DNA from: Alkalibacterium pelagium
GTDB taxonomy: Bacteria; Bacillota; Bacilli; Lactobacillales; Carnobacteriaceae_A
Assembly (NCBI RefSeq): GCF_900109325.1
Contig: NZ_FNZU01000003.1
Coordinates: 62,001 to 126,000 of the forward strand
Length of the DNA stretch: 64,000 nucleotides
Reading direction: 5' to 3'
The position numbers were made by a program, and so were the translations under genes. Positions within the stretch are counted from its first letter, which is position 1. Each line of letters opens with the position of its first letter. Shown one piece after another: positions 53,669 through 62,008 of this stretch. The notes under the pieces are model-generated. The model saw nothing but the letters and a program-made list of their open reading frames with translations. It did no database searches and was not told the DNA's origin.

Positions 53669-54085
53669 TTATAAACTGCCTTCATTTTTGAAAATGATTC
53701 GTTTACTTACAAAATAATTACTTGTGGCGATAAGGGTTTCTATTATTACTTTTGAAAGAGTAGCTCCAAGCCGGATAAACTGAACGAGAATATACAGCCC
53801 CGCCATATCCATTACAGCAGCTGTTGCTCTCATGGACATAAACAGAAACATCTCTCTGGCTACAGCTCGTTTAGTTGTCATTTTTGTATGAAAAACAAAC
53901 TTTTTGTTCACGATATAAGAAAAAAGAATCGCCAGTGTGATCGCAATGGCGTTAGACAACAGATAATGCAGCCCAATTTTCTGATTAAAAGTATAGAACA
54001 AAATGATGTTCAAGGAAGCCGTAATGACTCCGAAAAGAAAATAATCGATAAACTGATGGAACTTACCATACACTTTTTTCATCAT
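53669..54085 (-). CDS. GtrA-like membrane protein
   Basis: A 138-residue protein with four transmembrane helices and the GtrA pattern (FLFGVITASLNIILFY, ILFSYIVNKKFVF, ATSNYFVSKRIIF). Such proteins are thought to help move lipid-linked sugars across the membrane for wall or teichoic-acid decoration. The ATG at 54085 is 9 bases from GAGAGG; an in-frame ATG at 54091 is too close to it. It lies 19 bases after the flavin oxidoreductase gene. Confidence 0.85.
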   Translation of the reverse strand: MMKKVYGKFHQFIDYFLFGVITASLNIILFYTFNQKIGLHYLLSNAIAITLAILFSYIVNKKFVFHTKMTTKRAVAREMFLFMSMRATAAVMDMAGLYILVQFIRLGATLSKVIIETLIATSNYFVSKRIIFKNEGSL

Positions 54086-54104
54086 GATCATCTTCCTCTC
54101 TGAA

Positions 54105-55214
54105 TCAGCTCAGACGATCTTTCATCATGTTCTGCATAAACTGCCAGACGCCATTAGTCAGCCCCAGTTCAGCACGGTCTTCGTCTGCCACATTGTATCT
54201 GATTGCATCCTCTTTACCATTCAGGACTTTCCCGACCCAGTGCGGATCTGCCAGAATGACACGTCCAAGAGCAACCAGATCACTATGTTCAAGCGCTTCT
54301 TCAGCCTGAGCTCCATTTCTAACATCGCCAACAGATATAAACGCTGTCCGTCCTGCAATTTGTTCATATAGATAAGCCAGCATTGGTTTCTCTTTATACT
54401 CTTCTGATTGAGAAACTTGAGAGTAGCTTCCTAGAGACACGTGCAGATAATCGATAGATTTATAAGCCAGCTGATCCACAAGATACAGTGTATCCTCAAA
54501 CCGAATACCTGGTGTTTCATATTCCTCAGGAGAAAAGCGGTAGCCTATGATGAAAGGCTTATCCGAGTGCTGATTAACTGTGCTGATAACTTCATCCACT
54601 AAACGATCGATAAATCTGAAGCGCTCTTCCCTGCTTCCGCCCCACTTATCTTCTCTTCTGTTTGAATGAGGTGAAAAGAACTGCTGAAGAAGATAGGTGT
54701 TTGCTCCGTGAAGTTCGATTCCGTCAAAGCCAGCATCGATGGCACGCACAGTTCCTGCTTTAAAGTCTTCGATAATCTGATGGATCTCGTCTTCTTCTAA
54801 TGCTCTCGGCTCTTCGGCGGTCGGTCTTTCTGCTTTGACTGCACTAGGCGCAACTGGCTGTGTGCCTCTGAGGACAGATGAACTGGTCATTCGCCCCCCA
54901 TGATATAACTGGACGATAGCTTTTGTTCCATTATGTTGAATAGCAGATGCTAGTGAAGCCATGCCGTTGATGTGTCTGTCATCGTAAATCCCCAGTTCAC
55001 CTTCCCATCCTTTGCCCCCTTCAGAGACATTGGCTGCCGCAGTGATGACTGCGCCGGCTTCTTTGCTTCGCATCTGATAATACCGCTTCTCGTCTTCGGT
55101 AATGACGCCGTCAAAAAAACTCATTTTAGTTGTCATGGGAGCCATGACAAAGCGATTTTTTAGAGTTACTCCATTGTTTAATGTCAAAGTTTCTGTGTAC
55201 TTTCTTTCCTGCAT
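54105..55214 (-). CDS. NADH:flavin oxidoreductase / old yellow enzyme family protein
   Basis: A 369-residue FMN-dependent TIM-barrel protein. Family segments are LKNRFVMAPMTT near the N-terminus, QLYHGGR, FDGIELHGANTYLLQQFFSPHSNRR with the substrate-binding His/Asn pair, and DLVALGRVILADP, which binds FMN phosphate. The frame extends 39 codons upstream but lacks a ribosome site there; AGAGAGG fits the ATG at 55214. Substrates are typically activated C=C bonds; the natural one is unknown. A clear promoter lies at 55242-55270. GtrA and the nicotinamidase gene follow in the same direction. Confidence 0.9.
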   Translation of the reverse strand: MQERKYTETLTLNNGVTLKNRFVMAPMTTKMSFFDGVITEDEKRYYQMRSKEAGAVITAAANVSEGGKGWEGELGIYDDRHINGMASLASAIQHNGTKAIVQLYHGGRMTSSSVLRGTQPVAPSAVKAERPTAEEPRALEEDEIHQIIEDFKAGTVRAIDAGFDGIELHGANTYLLQQFFSPHSNRREDKWGGSREERFRFIDRLVDEVISTVNQHSDKPFIIGYRFSPEEYETPGIRFEDTLYLVDQLAYKSIDYLHVSLGSYSQVSQSEEYKEKPMLAYLYEQIAGRTAFISVGDVRNGAQAEEALEHSDLVALGRVILADPHWVGKVLNGKEDAIRYNVADEDRAELGLTNGVWQFMQNMMKDRLS

Positions 55215-55241
55215 TCCGTTCATCCTCTCTTTTACTTCCTT

Positions 55242-55270
55242 ATTGTAACTATTTAGGACTGTAAAAACAA
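55242..55270 (-). promoter_or_regulatory. promoter of the flavin oxidoreductase gene
   Basis: On the minus strand TTGTTT (55265-55270) and TACAAT (55242-55247) are 17 bases apart, about 28 bases before the start at 55214. Confidence 0.65.
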
Positions 55271-55279
55271 TTTTAATGC

Positions 55280-55317
55280 AAAAAAAAACAGTCAGATGGG
55301 GGTTATCCATCTGACTG
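55280..55317 (-). terminator. strong terminator after the 160-aa hypothetical gene
   Basis: CAGTCAGATGG (55289-55299) pairs perfectly with CCATCTGACTG (55307-55317). On the minus strand nine T residues follow. It lies 15 bases after the stop at 55333. Confidence 0.92.
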
Positions 55318-55332
55318 AGGTAAGGGAACACT

Positions 55333-55815
55333 TTAAGAATGAGCAGCGCTGAGCTGAGGATAGACCTCTTCTACTGTTCTTTCCGGGTCAATGACGATAT
55401 ACAGTTTATCATCCGCTTCTTTAGATGACTGATACGCATTATCGTGTCCATCAGTGTCCATTGCTTTATATGGGAAATAGATGCGGTCTTTTTCGACTGC
55501 CATTCTCTTTTCCCCATTTAAACGGTCACGATATAAAATATCCATCATTTCGATATCCTGAAACTGCCTGACTCGGGCGAACATGCCTGCTTCCAATCCA
55601 CCTTTGTTGATATCATCTGAATTGACACTGTCAGCTTCATGAGCAATCTCAATTTTTAATGATTCACAAGGATGGATCTGCTGAAATTCGTCACCAATAC
55701 GTCCAAAGCTTGTGGTAACCTGCTTGATCCATAAGTCCCCGATGTGTTCACGGCGAACTGTCCAGGTTTCACCGTTACGGAAAACAAAGCGCAAAGCATT
55801 CATTACTTTTTTCAT
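55333..55815 (-). CDS. hypothetical protein (160 aa), unknown function
   Basis: I cannot assign a family. The protein is soluble with mixed charge. Visible segments are an N-terminal LRFVFRNGETWTVRREHIGDLWIKQ, a central ESLKIEIAHEAD and a C-terminal DRIYFPYKAMDTDGHD followed by a KLYIVIDPE strand, suggesting an alternating beta-strand fold of about 130 residues. AGGAGAG precedes the ATG. It is a single-gene unit with its own strong terminator; its upstream side is the 450-base intergenic region with the 51-bp repeats. No clue to function comes from the neighbours. Confidence 0.72.
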   Translation of the reverse strand: MKKVMNALRFVFRNGETWTVRREHIGDLWIKQVTTSFGRIGDEFQQIHPCESLKIEIAHEADSVNSDDINKGGLEAGMFARVRQFQDIEMMDILYRDRLNGEKRMAVEKDRIYFPYKAMDTDGHDNAYQSSKEADDKLYIVIDPERTVEEVYPQLSAAHS

Positions 55816-56265
55816 AACATTCTCTCCTATCCTTCGTTATGTGAATAGTTTAACAAATTATCATTACTAAGGGAAGCCTTTTTTAAATATTATTGTGTCT
55901 TATTTATGAATATTGTGTTTTATTGAACAATTTAATCTTGACTATTTCTCAACTTCGGTATTTCTAAGGTGCTGCCCTTTCAAAGTTATTCCCTCACCTT
56001 TGTTCTGGCGAATGGACCATATACGGCTTTATGGTCCATTAGATACAATTTCTGCTCCTCGTATGAGCCATAAATGATTATATGGACCAATCATCATTCA
56101 ATTTATTACTCGAATATGCCATAAATCGATATTTGAACCATTCGCCTTCTTTTTATCTGAATAGATGGCAAATATGTTCTCTTAATGTCTTTCGATTATT
56201 TCCATAAAGAAAAACCAGCTGATCAGTCAGCTGGTTTCCAATTAAATCTTTATCTAGATGTAAAG
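55816..56265. repeat. intergenic region with 51-bp tandem repeat (three diverged units, 56009-56161)
   Basis: Three units start at 56009, 56060 and 56111, exactly 51 bases apart, each opening with CG(A/T)AT and carrying a CCATA(A/T)A...TATNTG..CCA(A/T)T core. Unit 1 contains a perfect hairpin, AATGGACCATA (56011-56021) with TATGGTCCATT (56030-56040). A decayed fourth unit may follow at about 56159. The units are too diverged and too few for a CRISPR array. Nothing else is recognisable in 55816-56008, which is AT-rich and should hold the promoter of the gene at 55333-55815. Confidence 0.6.
56212..56237 (-). terminator. terminator after the SDR gene
   Basis: AAACCAGCTGA (56212-56222) pairs perfectly with TCAGCTGGTTT (56227-56237) around a 4-base loop. 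On the minus strand a T-rich tail follows. Confidence 0.88.
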
Positions 56266-57003
56266 TTATCTTCCAACGACCCAGCCACCGTCCATTGTGA
56301 CTGATGTCCCGTGCATATAATTAGAATCATCTGAAGCTAAAAACACAGCAAGTCTGGCTACTTCTTCAGGTTTACCTGCACGCTCAGCCGGAATGTCCTT
56401 CAGTCGTTCTTCTTCGATTCCCTCAGTCATCGGTGTTTCGACAAATCCCGGTGCCAGAAGGTTAGCTTTGATGCCTTTAGATCCAAAATCATAGGCTAGC
56501 TGCTTAGTAAATCCTTCTAGGGCATGCTTAGAAGTAACGTACGCTGAACCACCTGGGCCTGCTACGTGTGTAGCCTGTGACCCGACATTGACGATCGTAC
56601 CTTTTCCTTTTTCAAGAAAAACGGGAAGTGCCGCTTTGGTAGCCAAGTATGGCCCTTTTACGTTGACCGCCATGAGCTGATCATAGTCTTCTTCGCTGAT
56701 GTCCAAAGCTGTCTGGTAGCTATCATGAATACCTGCCCCATTATATAAGATATCAAGGGTACCGTATTCGTCCTGTGCAGTCTGAACAGCAGCTTCCACT
56801 TCATCTGCTTTAGTCGTATCCACCTTAGCAAAAATGGCAGTTCCGCCAGCCTCACGAATTTCTCTAACGATCCGGTCGCCTTCATCTTTTTTACGTCCAC
56901 CTACAATCACTTTTGCTCCTTCTTCAGCATAGGCTTTCGCAGTGGCTTCACCGATTCCTGACGTGCCCCCGATGACTAAAGCTACTTTATCTTTTAATTT
57001 CAT
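56266..57003 (-). CDS. short-chain dehydrogenase/reductase
   Basis: A 245-residue classical SDR. The nucleotide loop GGTSGIG (12-18), catalytic Ser142, Tyr155 and Lys159 (YVTSK) and the C-terminal TMDGGWVV are present. The usual NNAG motif is changed to YNGAG (87-91), so the first Asn is a Tyr. The GRKKD segment after the second strand (basic residue at the cofactor position) suggests NADP. Substrate unknown. AAGGGAG precedes the ATG. It is a single-gene unit between two terminators. Confidence 0.9.
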   Translation of the reverse strand: MKLKDKVALVIGGTSGIGEATAKAYAEEGAKVIVGGRKKDEGDRIVREIREAGGTAIFAKVDTTKADEVEAAVQTAQDEYGTLDILYNGAGIHDSYQTALDISEEDYDQLMAVNVKGPYLATKAALPVFLEKGKGTIVNVGSQATHVAGPGGSAYVTSKHALEGFTKQLAYDFGSKGIKANLLAPGFVETPMTEGIEEERLKDIPAERAGKPEEVARLAVFLASDDSNYMHGTSVTMDGGWVVGR

Positions 57004-57173
57004 TTAATGTGCTCCCTTCTTTTCATTCGATACTCTTACCATACTAGGCCGGCTTGTTAAAAATCAAAAGAAACGGCTTTGCTCCTTTCGATTAGGATGT
57101 GCTCCGGTCAGATATGTAAGAACTGACAAATCAGTCCGTCATTCATCTTATGAAATAAAAAGAACTGATGCAC

Positions 57174-57209
57174 AAAAAAACCGCACACGAGTATTATTAG
57201 GTATGCGGT
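57174..57209 (-). terminator. terminator after the diguanylate cyclase gene
   Basis: ACCGCA (57180-57185) pairs with TGCGGT (57204-57209), with additional CA/TA pairing. On the minus strand seven T residues follow. Confidence 0.75.
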
Positions 57210-57292
57210 GCTTGCTTTAAGTTAATTTTTCCTTCTTATTGTCTTTTCTTTTCATATCTAATTTTGTCTAAACGTTTGAAATAAGGAAAGAT

Positions 57293-58630
57293 TCAATCTG
57301 CCTTTATTAATGCGGTCTCTTTGCTTTCTTCCTTGTGCTTGTACATTCGTTTGTCTACCAGGTCATAGATGTTTTCAAAGGCATGTGAAGGACTAGTTAG
57401 TATATAACCTACGGATACTGTAAGTCGGACCGTCATGTGATCAAGTTCCATCGGCTGTTCGATCTCTTCAATAAGACGCTGGGCTACTTTACTTAGGTTC
57501 TCTTCATTTCTAATATCTTTGACAAGAATCATGAACTCATCCCCGCCTATTCGACCTACTTTATCTGAATGCTTGAGTATATCTTGCATGCGGCGGGCAC
57601 TCATGCTCAGCACTTTATCTCCAGTTAGATGGCCGTGCCTGTCGTTAATTCCTTTAAAATCATTAAAGTCAATCAGCAAAAGGCCATTTTTCTGAGTTGA
57701 ATACCTGATGAGTCGTCTGACCGAATTTTCAAATGTATGCTTGTTCAATAAACCTGTAAGTGCATCTTTTCTGGATAAGTCACGTTTTGCCAGATACTGA
57801 AGAGTCAGGAAGTAAACCATTATGAAAATGATGGTAATAAGAAGATAAAACACAGGCATTTCCTTATTCAGCCTATTATCACGTAGCCCCCAGCCTCCTG
57901 CTGGGATGGCTCCGATGGTCCAGATACTGTCTGACATTTCAACTGTCTGGGTAACTCCGTCTTCCTCAAATACAATGCCGTTCCCCCATACATAGGGTGA
58001 CTGTGACCCCGAACTGATTCTTATCGCGTAATCATAAAAATCACTTTGGTGTGCCTCTACCGAAGAAGATATCATTTCTTCAAAGTCAATGCTTATCGTT
58101 GACAGCCCCCACTGCTCTTCAGCACTTATGGCATCTATGTAAATGGGTTTTCGGGTAAACAGCTTCAATCCACCCCGAACAGACTCCTGAGGTGCAAGAG
58201 TTACCGCTGAGCGTCCATCTGGGGTAGCCGAGATAGCTTCAGATAGAGCATGATCCGACGAAAGATCAAGACCAATCACGTCCTCATTCCCCTGAAGTGG
58301 GTATACAAAATGAATAAGGCCATCTTTGGCGATCGACACATTGTCAATTAGTGTATTTCTGTCGACAATAAAACGGGCATACTCTCTAAGTTCTGATTCT
58401 GGGATGTAAGGGTCTTGTCTAATAATCATTTCAAAGAAATCCGCGTAGAACACGTTGGTATCCAGTTGTGTCTGAAAGTCGTCTCTAATAGATGATACCT
58501 GCTCTTTTACCAATGCTCTCTGCTCCAGCATCGCTTGATACTGATATTGTTCTCTTAAAAAATGAACAGGAATAGACAAAAGCATAGCAGCAAGTGATGC
58601 GGTCAGTAATGCAATAATCCACTTCTTCAC
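57293..58630 (-). CDS. membrane-bound diguanylate cyclase with extracytoplasmic CHASE-like sensor domain
   Basis: A 445-residue protein. A transmembrane helix (about 4-24), an extracytoplasmic sensor (about 25-258) with the CHASE-like VYPLQGNEDVIGLDL segment at 109-123, a second helix (259-277) and a C-terminal GGDEF domain with intact GGDEF at 362-366. The inhibitory I-site RxxD is replaced by KHSD, so feedback by c-di-GMP may be lost. It would make c-di-GMP in response to an external signal. The start is GTG with AAGGGG 7 bases upstream; an ATG 39 bases earlier lacks a ribosome site. No EAL or PilZ gene is nearby. Confidence 0.9.
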   Translation of the reverse strand: MKKWIIALLTASLAAMLLSIPVHFLREQYQYQAMLEQRALVKEQVSSIRDDFQTQLDTNVFYADFFEMIIRQDPYIPESELREYARFIVDRNTLIDNVSIAKDGLIHFVYPLQGNEDVIGLDLSSDHALSEAISATPDGRSAVTLAPQESVRGGLKLFTRKPIYIDAISAEEQWGLSTISIDFEEMISSSVEAHQSDFYDYAIRISSGSQSPYVWGNGIVFEEDGVTQTVEMSDSIWTIGAIPAGGWGLRDNRLNKEMPVFYLLITIIFIMVYFLTLQYLAKRDLSRKDALTGLLNKHTFENSVRRLIRYSTQKNGLLLIDFNDFKGINDRHGHLTGDKVLSMSARRMQDILKHSDKVGRIGGDEFMILVKDIRNEENLSKVAQRLIEEIEQPMELDHMTVRLTVSVGYILTSPSHAFENIYDLVDKRMYKHKEESKETALIKAD

Positions 58631-58883
58631 AATTGAACCCCTTTCACCTAAACGAGAGAACGTTGTCATTTGTATTATACACTATTAATATTTGATAATC
58701 ACGAAATATCTTGATTAATATTCACAATTTATTTTCAAATAGGATTATATGAATGACTATTAATGGGAGAACGTGATACTAAAAAACTATATCAAACTCA
58801 GTTCCTTGTGGTAAAACTGATTCATAGACATTTAGCCCACACTATACTAAACTAAAATCAGCTAAAGAAAGGACTTGACTGAT

Positions 58884-59813
58884 ATGAGTAAATATTCTAT
58901 CCACAAGGAGATCACTTGGCTTAAATTTCTGACTCTTCCAGCCTCACCTGTCATCATTCCACCTGTAAATGCTGTATTAAAGACGCTACATACACTAACT
59001 AGAACGGATTCAGATTTAAATGAACAGCACATTAAACTCAACACAAATGATGATGAATCAATCCGACTGACTATTTATTCTCCAAAGATTGTGTCTAAAA
59101 CCACACCTTGTCTGATCTATTTATACGGCAGTGCTTATTTTATGACCCCGAACTATCATCATAAGAAATGGGCTATGATTTATGCTCGTGAAGCAAGATG
59201 TAAAGTAGTATTTGTAAACTACAGTCTGTCCCCTGCTCATCCTTTTCCTACGCCTTTTCTGGATTGTTATCAGGCAGCAGAGTGGGTCTTTGATCATGCG
59301 GAAAGGCTGAATATTGATCCTGACAGAATTGCTGTAGGGGGAGATAGTTCTGGTGGGGCGCTGGCTGCCAGTGTGTCAATCATGCGTCGGGACTTGGGCC
59401 TGAAGAACTTCTGCTTCCAGTTTCTCATCTATCCTGTAACTGACGGGAAAATGAACAGCCCTTCAATGATAAAATTCAGTGATACCCCACTCTGGACCAG
59501 TAAATTGAACAAAATGATGTGGTCACTGTATATAAAAGATCCAAAAGATTTGGACAACAAATTTGCAGCGCCGATGGAAGCAGTCGATTTCTCTTCATTA
59601 CCAGATGCTTATATAGAAGTCTGTGAATTCGACCCACTTAGAGACGAGGGACTCCTGTATGCAGACGAGCTTAATAAAGCCGGCATAAAAACAGAAGTTT
59701 CTCTTGTGCCAGGAGCGATTCATGGCTTTGACATGATGATGAATACTTCATTGATGGAAGTCGCTGAAAACCGACGAATCGCAGCATTGAAAGCTGCATT
59801 CAGTGTCAATTGA
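58884..59813 (+). CDS. HSL-type alpha/beta hydrolase (esterase)
   Basis: A 309-residue esterase of the hormone-sensitive-lipase group. The nucleophile Ser155 lies in GGDSSGG, with Asp250 (CEFDPLRDEG) and His280 (GAIHGFDMM) completing the triad. The oxyanion-hole motif, normally HGGG, reads YLYGSAYF (79-86), a notable change. The start is the ATG at 58884 with GAAAGGA 10 bases upstream; a TTG nine bases earlier lies too close. No signal peptide. The substrate is unknown, probably short-chain acyl esters. A strong terminator follows. Confidence 0.85.
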   Translation: MSKYSIHKEITWLKFLTLPASPVIIPPVNAVLKTLHTLTRTDSDLNEQHIKLNTNDDESIRLTIYSPKIVSKTTPCLIYLYGSAYFMTPNYHHKKWAMIYAREARCKVVFVNYSLSPAHPFPTPFLDCYQAAEWVFDHAERLNIDPDRIAVGGDSSGGALAASVSIMRRDLGLKNFCFQFLIYPVTDGKMNSPSMIKFSDTPLWTSKLNKMMWSLYIKDPKDLDNKFAAPMEAVDFSSLPDAYIEVCEFDPLRDEGLLYADELNKAGIKTEVSLVPGAIHGFDMMMNTSLMEVAENRRIAALKAAFSVN

Positions 59814-59820
59814 ACAAGTA

Positions 59821-59856
59821 AAGAGCATGCCGAATATTGAAAATCGGCATGCTCTT
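59821..59856. terminator. bidirectional terminator
   Basis: AAGAGCATGCCGA (59821-59833) pairs perfectly with TCGGCATGCTCTT (59844-59856). It separates the convergent esterase and glycerol dehydrogenase genes. Confidence 0.85.
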
Positions 59857-59879
59857 AATTACTGTGTTCTATTTTCGCT

Positions 59880-60971
59880 TTACAATACGCTTAATTCATT
59901 AACTGCAAGAATCGCATGAGCTATCTCGGTCGGCGTGATTTCCGGATCCAGGTTCTCCATCGTTTCTCCTTCAACAGTAGCCAGTTCTCCAATTTCAAGC
60001 AGTTCGTCAAATGATTTCCCATCCAGATGCATTTCTTCAAGAGTAGTCGGCATGTCAATTGCTTTAAAGAAATCGATATATTTCTTGATTTCTTCACCTG
60101 ATTTTCTTTCAAGAACAAGCTGGACAAGGGTCCCATATGCGACTTTCTGACCATGAGTCAGGTCGTGTATTTCACCGGAGACCGCTGTGAACCCATTATG
60201 AATCGCGTGTGCACCGGCCAGTCCACCGTTTTCAAAACCAAGGCCGGAGAGTAGTGTATTCGCTTCTACAATCGCATCAACTTGCGGGGTAACGAGCTGT
60301 TCCTTAACAGCTTTATACGCAGCCAGCCCATGAGTAAACAGGACCTCTTCAGCCATTTCAGCTATTGCCCTCGCTGCAAATGTTGTTTTTCCACCTGCCA
60401 TTGTATCACTGTTCCGCTTCATTGCCGCTTTGACTTCCACTAACGTCGCCATAGCGTCCGACATACCTGAAGCAAATAAATGCAGGGGAGCCTTGACCAC
60501 GATTCCTGTGTCGATCAGAACCAGATCAGGATTTTTATCATAGAATTTATACCCTTCAAACACACCATCATCAGAATAAATAACGGACAACGCACTCGTA
60601 GGGGCATCAGTTGAAGCTGTCGTTGGTACAATGATTACGGGAACACCGAGACCATCTGAAACAGCTTTGGCTGTATCTAGTGTCTTCCCACCTCCGACTC
60701 CAATTACAGCTTCTACATTCTGTTCTTTTCCAGCATCTGTCAGACGTTCGATTTCCTTATTTGAAGCTTCTCCATTGAACTGTTCGAAATGATACTTACT
60801 ATCGGATTCACTGAAACTCTCTTCAATCAAATCCTTAGTAATGTCCCACACGACTTCATCAGAAATAAGCAGAGACTGTTTCCCTATACTTTCGGTCTCT
60901 TTCCCCAGTTCCTTGATGACACCATTTCCCTGAATGTAACGACTTGGCGACTTGAATATATACTTCTGCAT
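59880..60971 (-). CDS. gldA: glycerol dehydrogenase
   Basis: A 363-residue iron/zinc-type alcohol dehydrogenase that oxidises glycerol to dihydroxyacetone with NAD (EC 1.1.1.6). The NAD-binding GVGGGKTLDTAK (91-102), PTTASTDAPTS (116-126) and metal ligands Asp172 (GMSDAMATLVE), a His at about 255 (GAHAIHNGF) and one at about 272 (LTHGQKVAYG) match Bacillus/Geobacillus GlyDH within one or two positions. AAAGGAG precedes the ATG. It is a single-gene unit; no dihydroxyacetone kinase is nearby. Confidence 0.93.
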   Translation of the reverse strand: MQKYIFKSPSRYIQGNGVIKELGKETESIGKQSLLISDEVVWDITKDLIEESFSESDSKYHFEQFNGEASNKEIERLTDAGKEQNVEAVIGVGGGKTLDTAKAVSDGLGVPVIIVPTTASTDAPTSALSVIYSDDGVFEGYKFYDKNPDLVLIDTGIVVKAPLHLFASGMSDAMATLVEVKAAMKRNSDTMAGGKTTFAARAIAEMAEEVLFTHGLAAYKAVKEQLVTPQVDAIVEANTLLSGLGFENGGLAGAHAIHNGFTAVSGEIHDLTHGQKVAYGTLVQLVLERKSGEEIKKYIDFFKAIDMPTTLEEMHLDGKSFDELLEIGELATVEGETMENLDPEITPTEIAHAILAVNELSVL

Positions 60972-61148
60972 ATACTTGCTCCTTTCGTTTTTTTATTACA
61001 CTTTGATTGTAACAGAGCTCACTCACTGTCTACAAAAAAAAGCCCTTATTTATTGCCGGAAAGTTGAACTTTCATTCAGTGCGTATCAGTTGTATATGCT
61101 TTCAAGTGAGTGGTACGGTGGAATTAACAATTAGAAGGAGGAATTATA

Positions 61149-61922
61149 ATGACGAGACTGGACAAACGTACAGTTCTTATTACAGGTGGAAGCGGCGGAA
61201 TCGGTAAAGTTACAGCAGAAAGAGCATTAGAAGAAGGTGCACGAGTGGTCCTGGTCGATTTGGACGCTGAAGCATTGAACAAAACCAAGAGTGAGCTCGG
61301 CCACGACGACCGGGTGCATACAGTTGAAGCAGATGTGTCCAATGAAGAGGACGTTGAAAGATATGTTAAAGAGACTAAAGATAAGTTCGGTAGTATCGAT
61401 GTATTTTTCAATAATGCAGGTATTATCGGAGAAGTAAATTTCATTCACAATCAGTCTTACGATAACTTCCAGAAAGTCTTTAATATCAATGCTGGTGGTG
61501 TCTTCCTAGGACTCAAGCATGTACTGAGAGTCATGAGAGAGCAGAAACACGGGAGCATTATCAATACCTCATCGGTTGACGGACTTAGAGGATCACCTGG
61601 CCTCTCACCCTATGCCACATCGAAACATGCCGTTGTAGGACTGACAAAAACGGCCGCTTTAGAAAATGCCGAGTACAAAATCAGAATCAACTCCATTCAC
61701 CCTTCTCCAGTTGGTACATCCATGATGGACGAAGTCGAGGAAGGATTAGCAGAAGACGAAGCCGACAGCATCAAAAATCAGCTTGAGTCGACAATTCCGT
61801 TTGGGGAATATGCAGAAGCAATCGATGTCGCTAATCTGGTAGTCTTTTTAGGTTCAGAGGAAAGTAAATTCATCACCGGTTCACAATACCGCATAGATGG
61901 CGGAATGGGTGCCCAGCAGTAG
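61149..61922 (+). CDS. short-chain dehydrogenase/reductase
   Basis: A 257-residue classical SDR with TGGSGGIG (12-19), NNAG (88-91), catalytic Ser142, Tyr155 and Lys159 (YATSK) and C-terminal RIDGGMGAQQ. Asp37 after the second strand (LVDLD) points to NAD rather than NADP. Substrate unknown. AAGGAGG precedes the ATG. A long perfect hairpin terminates it. It differs clearly from the SDR at 56266-57003. Confidence 0.9.
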   Translation: MTRLDKRTVLITGGSGGIGKVTAERALEEGARVVLVDLDAEALNKTKSELGHDDRVHTVEADVSNEEDVERYVKETKDKFGSIDVFFNNAGIIGEVNFIHNQSYDNFQKVFNINAGGVFLGLKHVLRVMREQKHGSIINTSSVDGLRGSPGLSPYATSKHAVVGLTKTAALENAEYKIRINSIHPSPVGTSMMDEVEEGLAEDEADSIKNQLESTIPFGEYAEAIDVANLVVFLGSEESKFITGSQYRIDGGMGAQQ

Positions 61923-61963
61923 TTGATCAATTAAGCATAATAAAATATTAAAGGTAATAAAAT

Positions 61964-62003
61964 AAGAGGAAGGCAGAGCATCGATAGGCTCTGCCTTCCT
62001 CTT
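61964..62003. terminator. long bidirectional terminator
   Basis: AAGAGGAAGGCAGAGC (61964-61979) pairs perfectly with GCTCTGCCTTCCTCTT (61988-62003), a 16-bp stem. It lies between the convergent SDR and SIS genes. Confidence 0.9.
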
Positions 62004-62008
62004 TGACA

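Noticed and set aside
56009-56161. Possible CRISPR array
   Set aside because: Only three diverged units with a 51-base period, no constant repeat separated by unique spacers, and no cas genes in the window.
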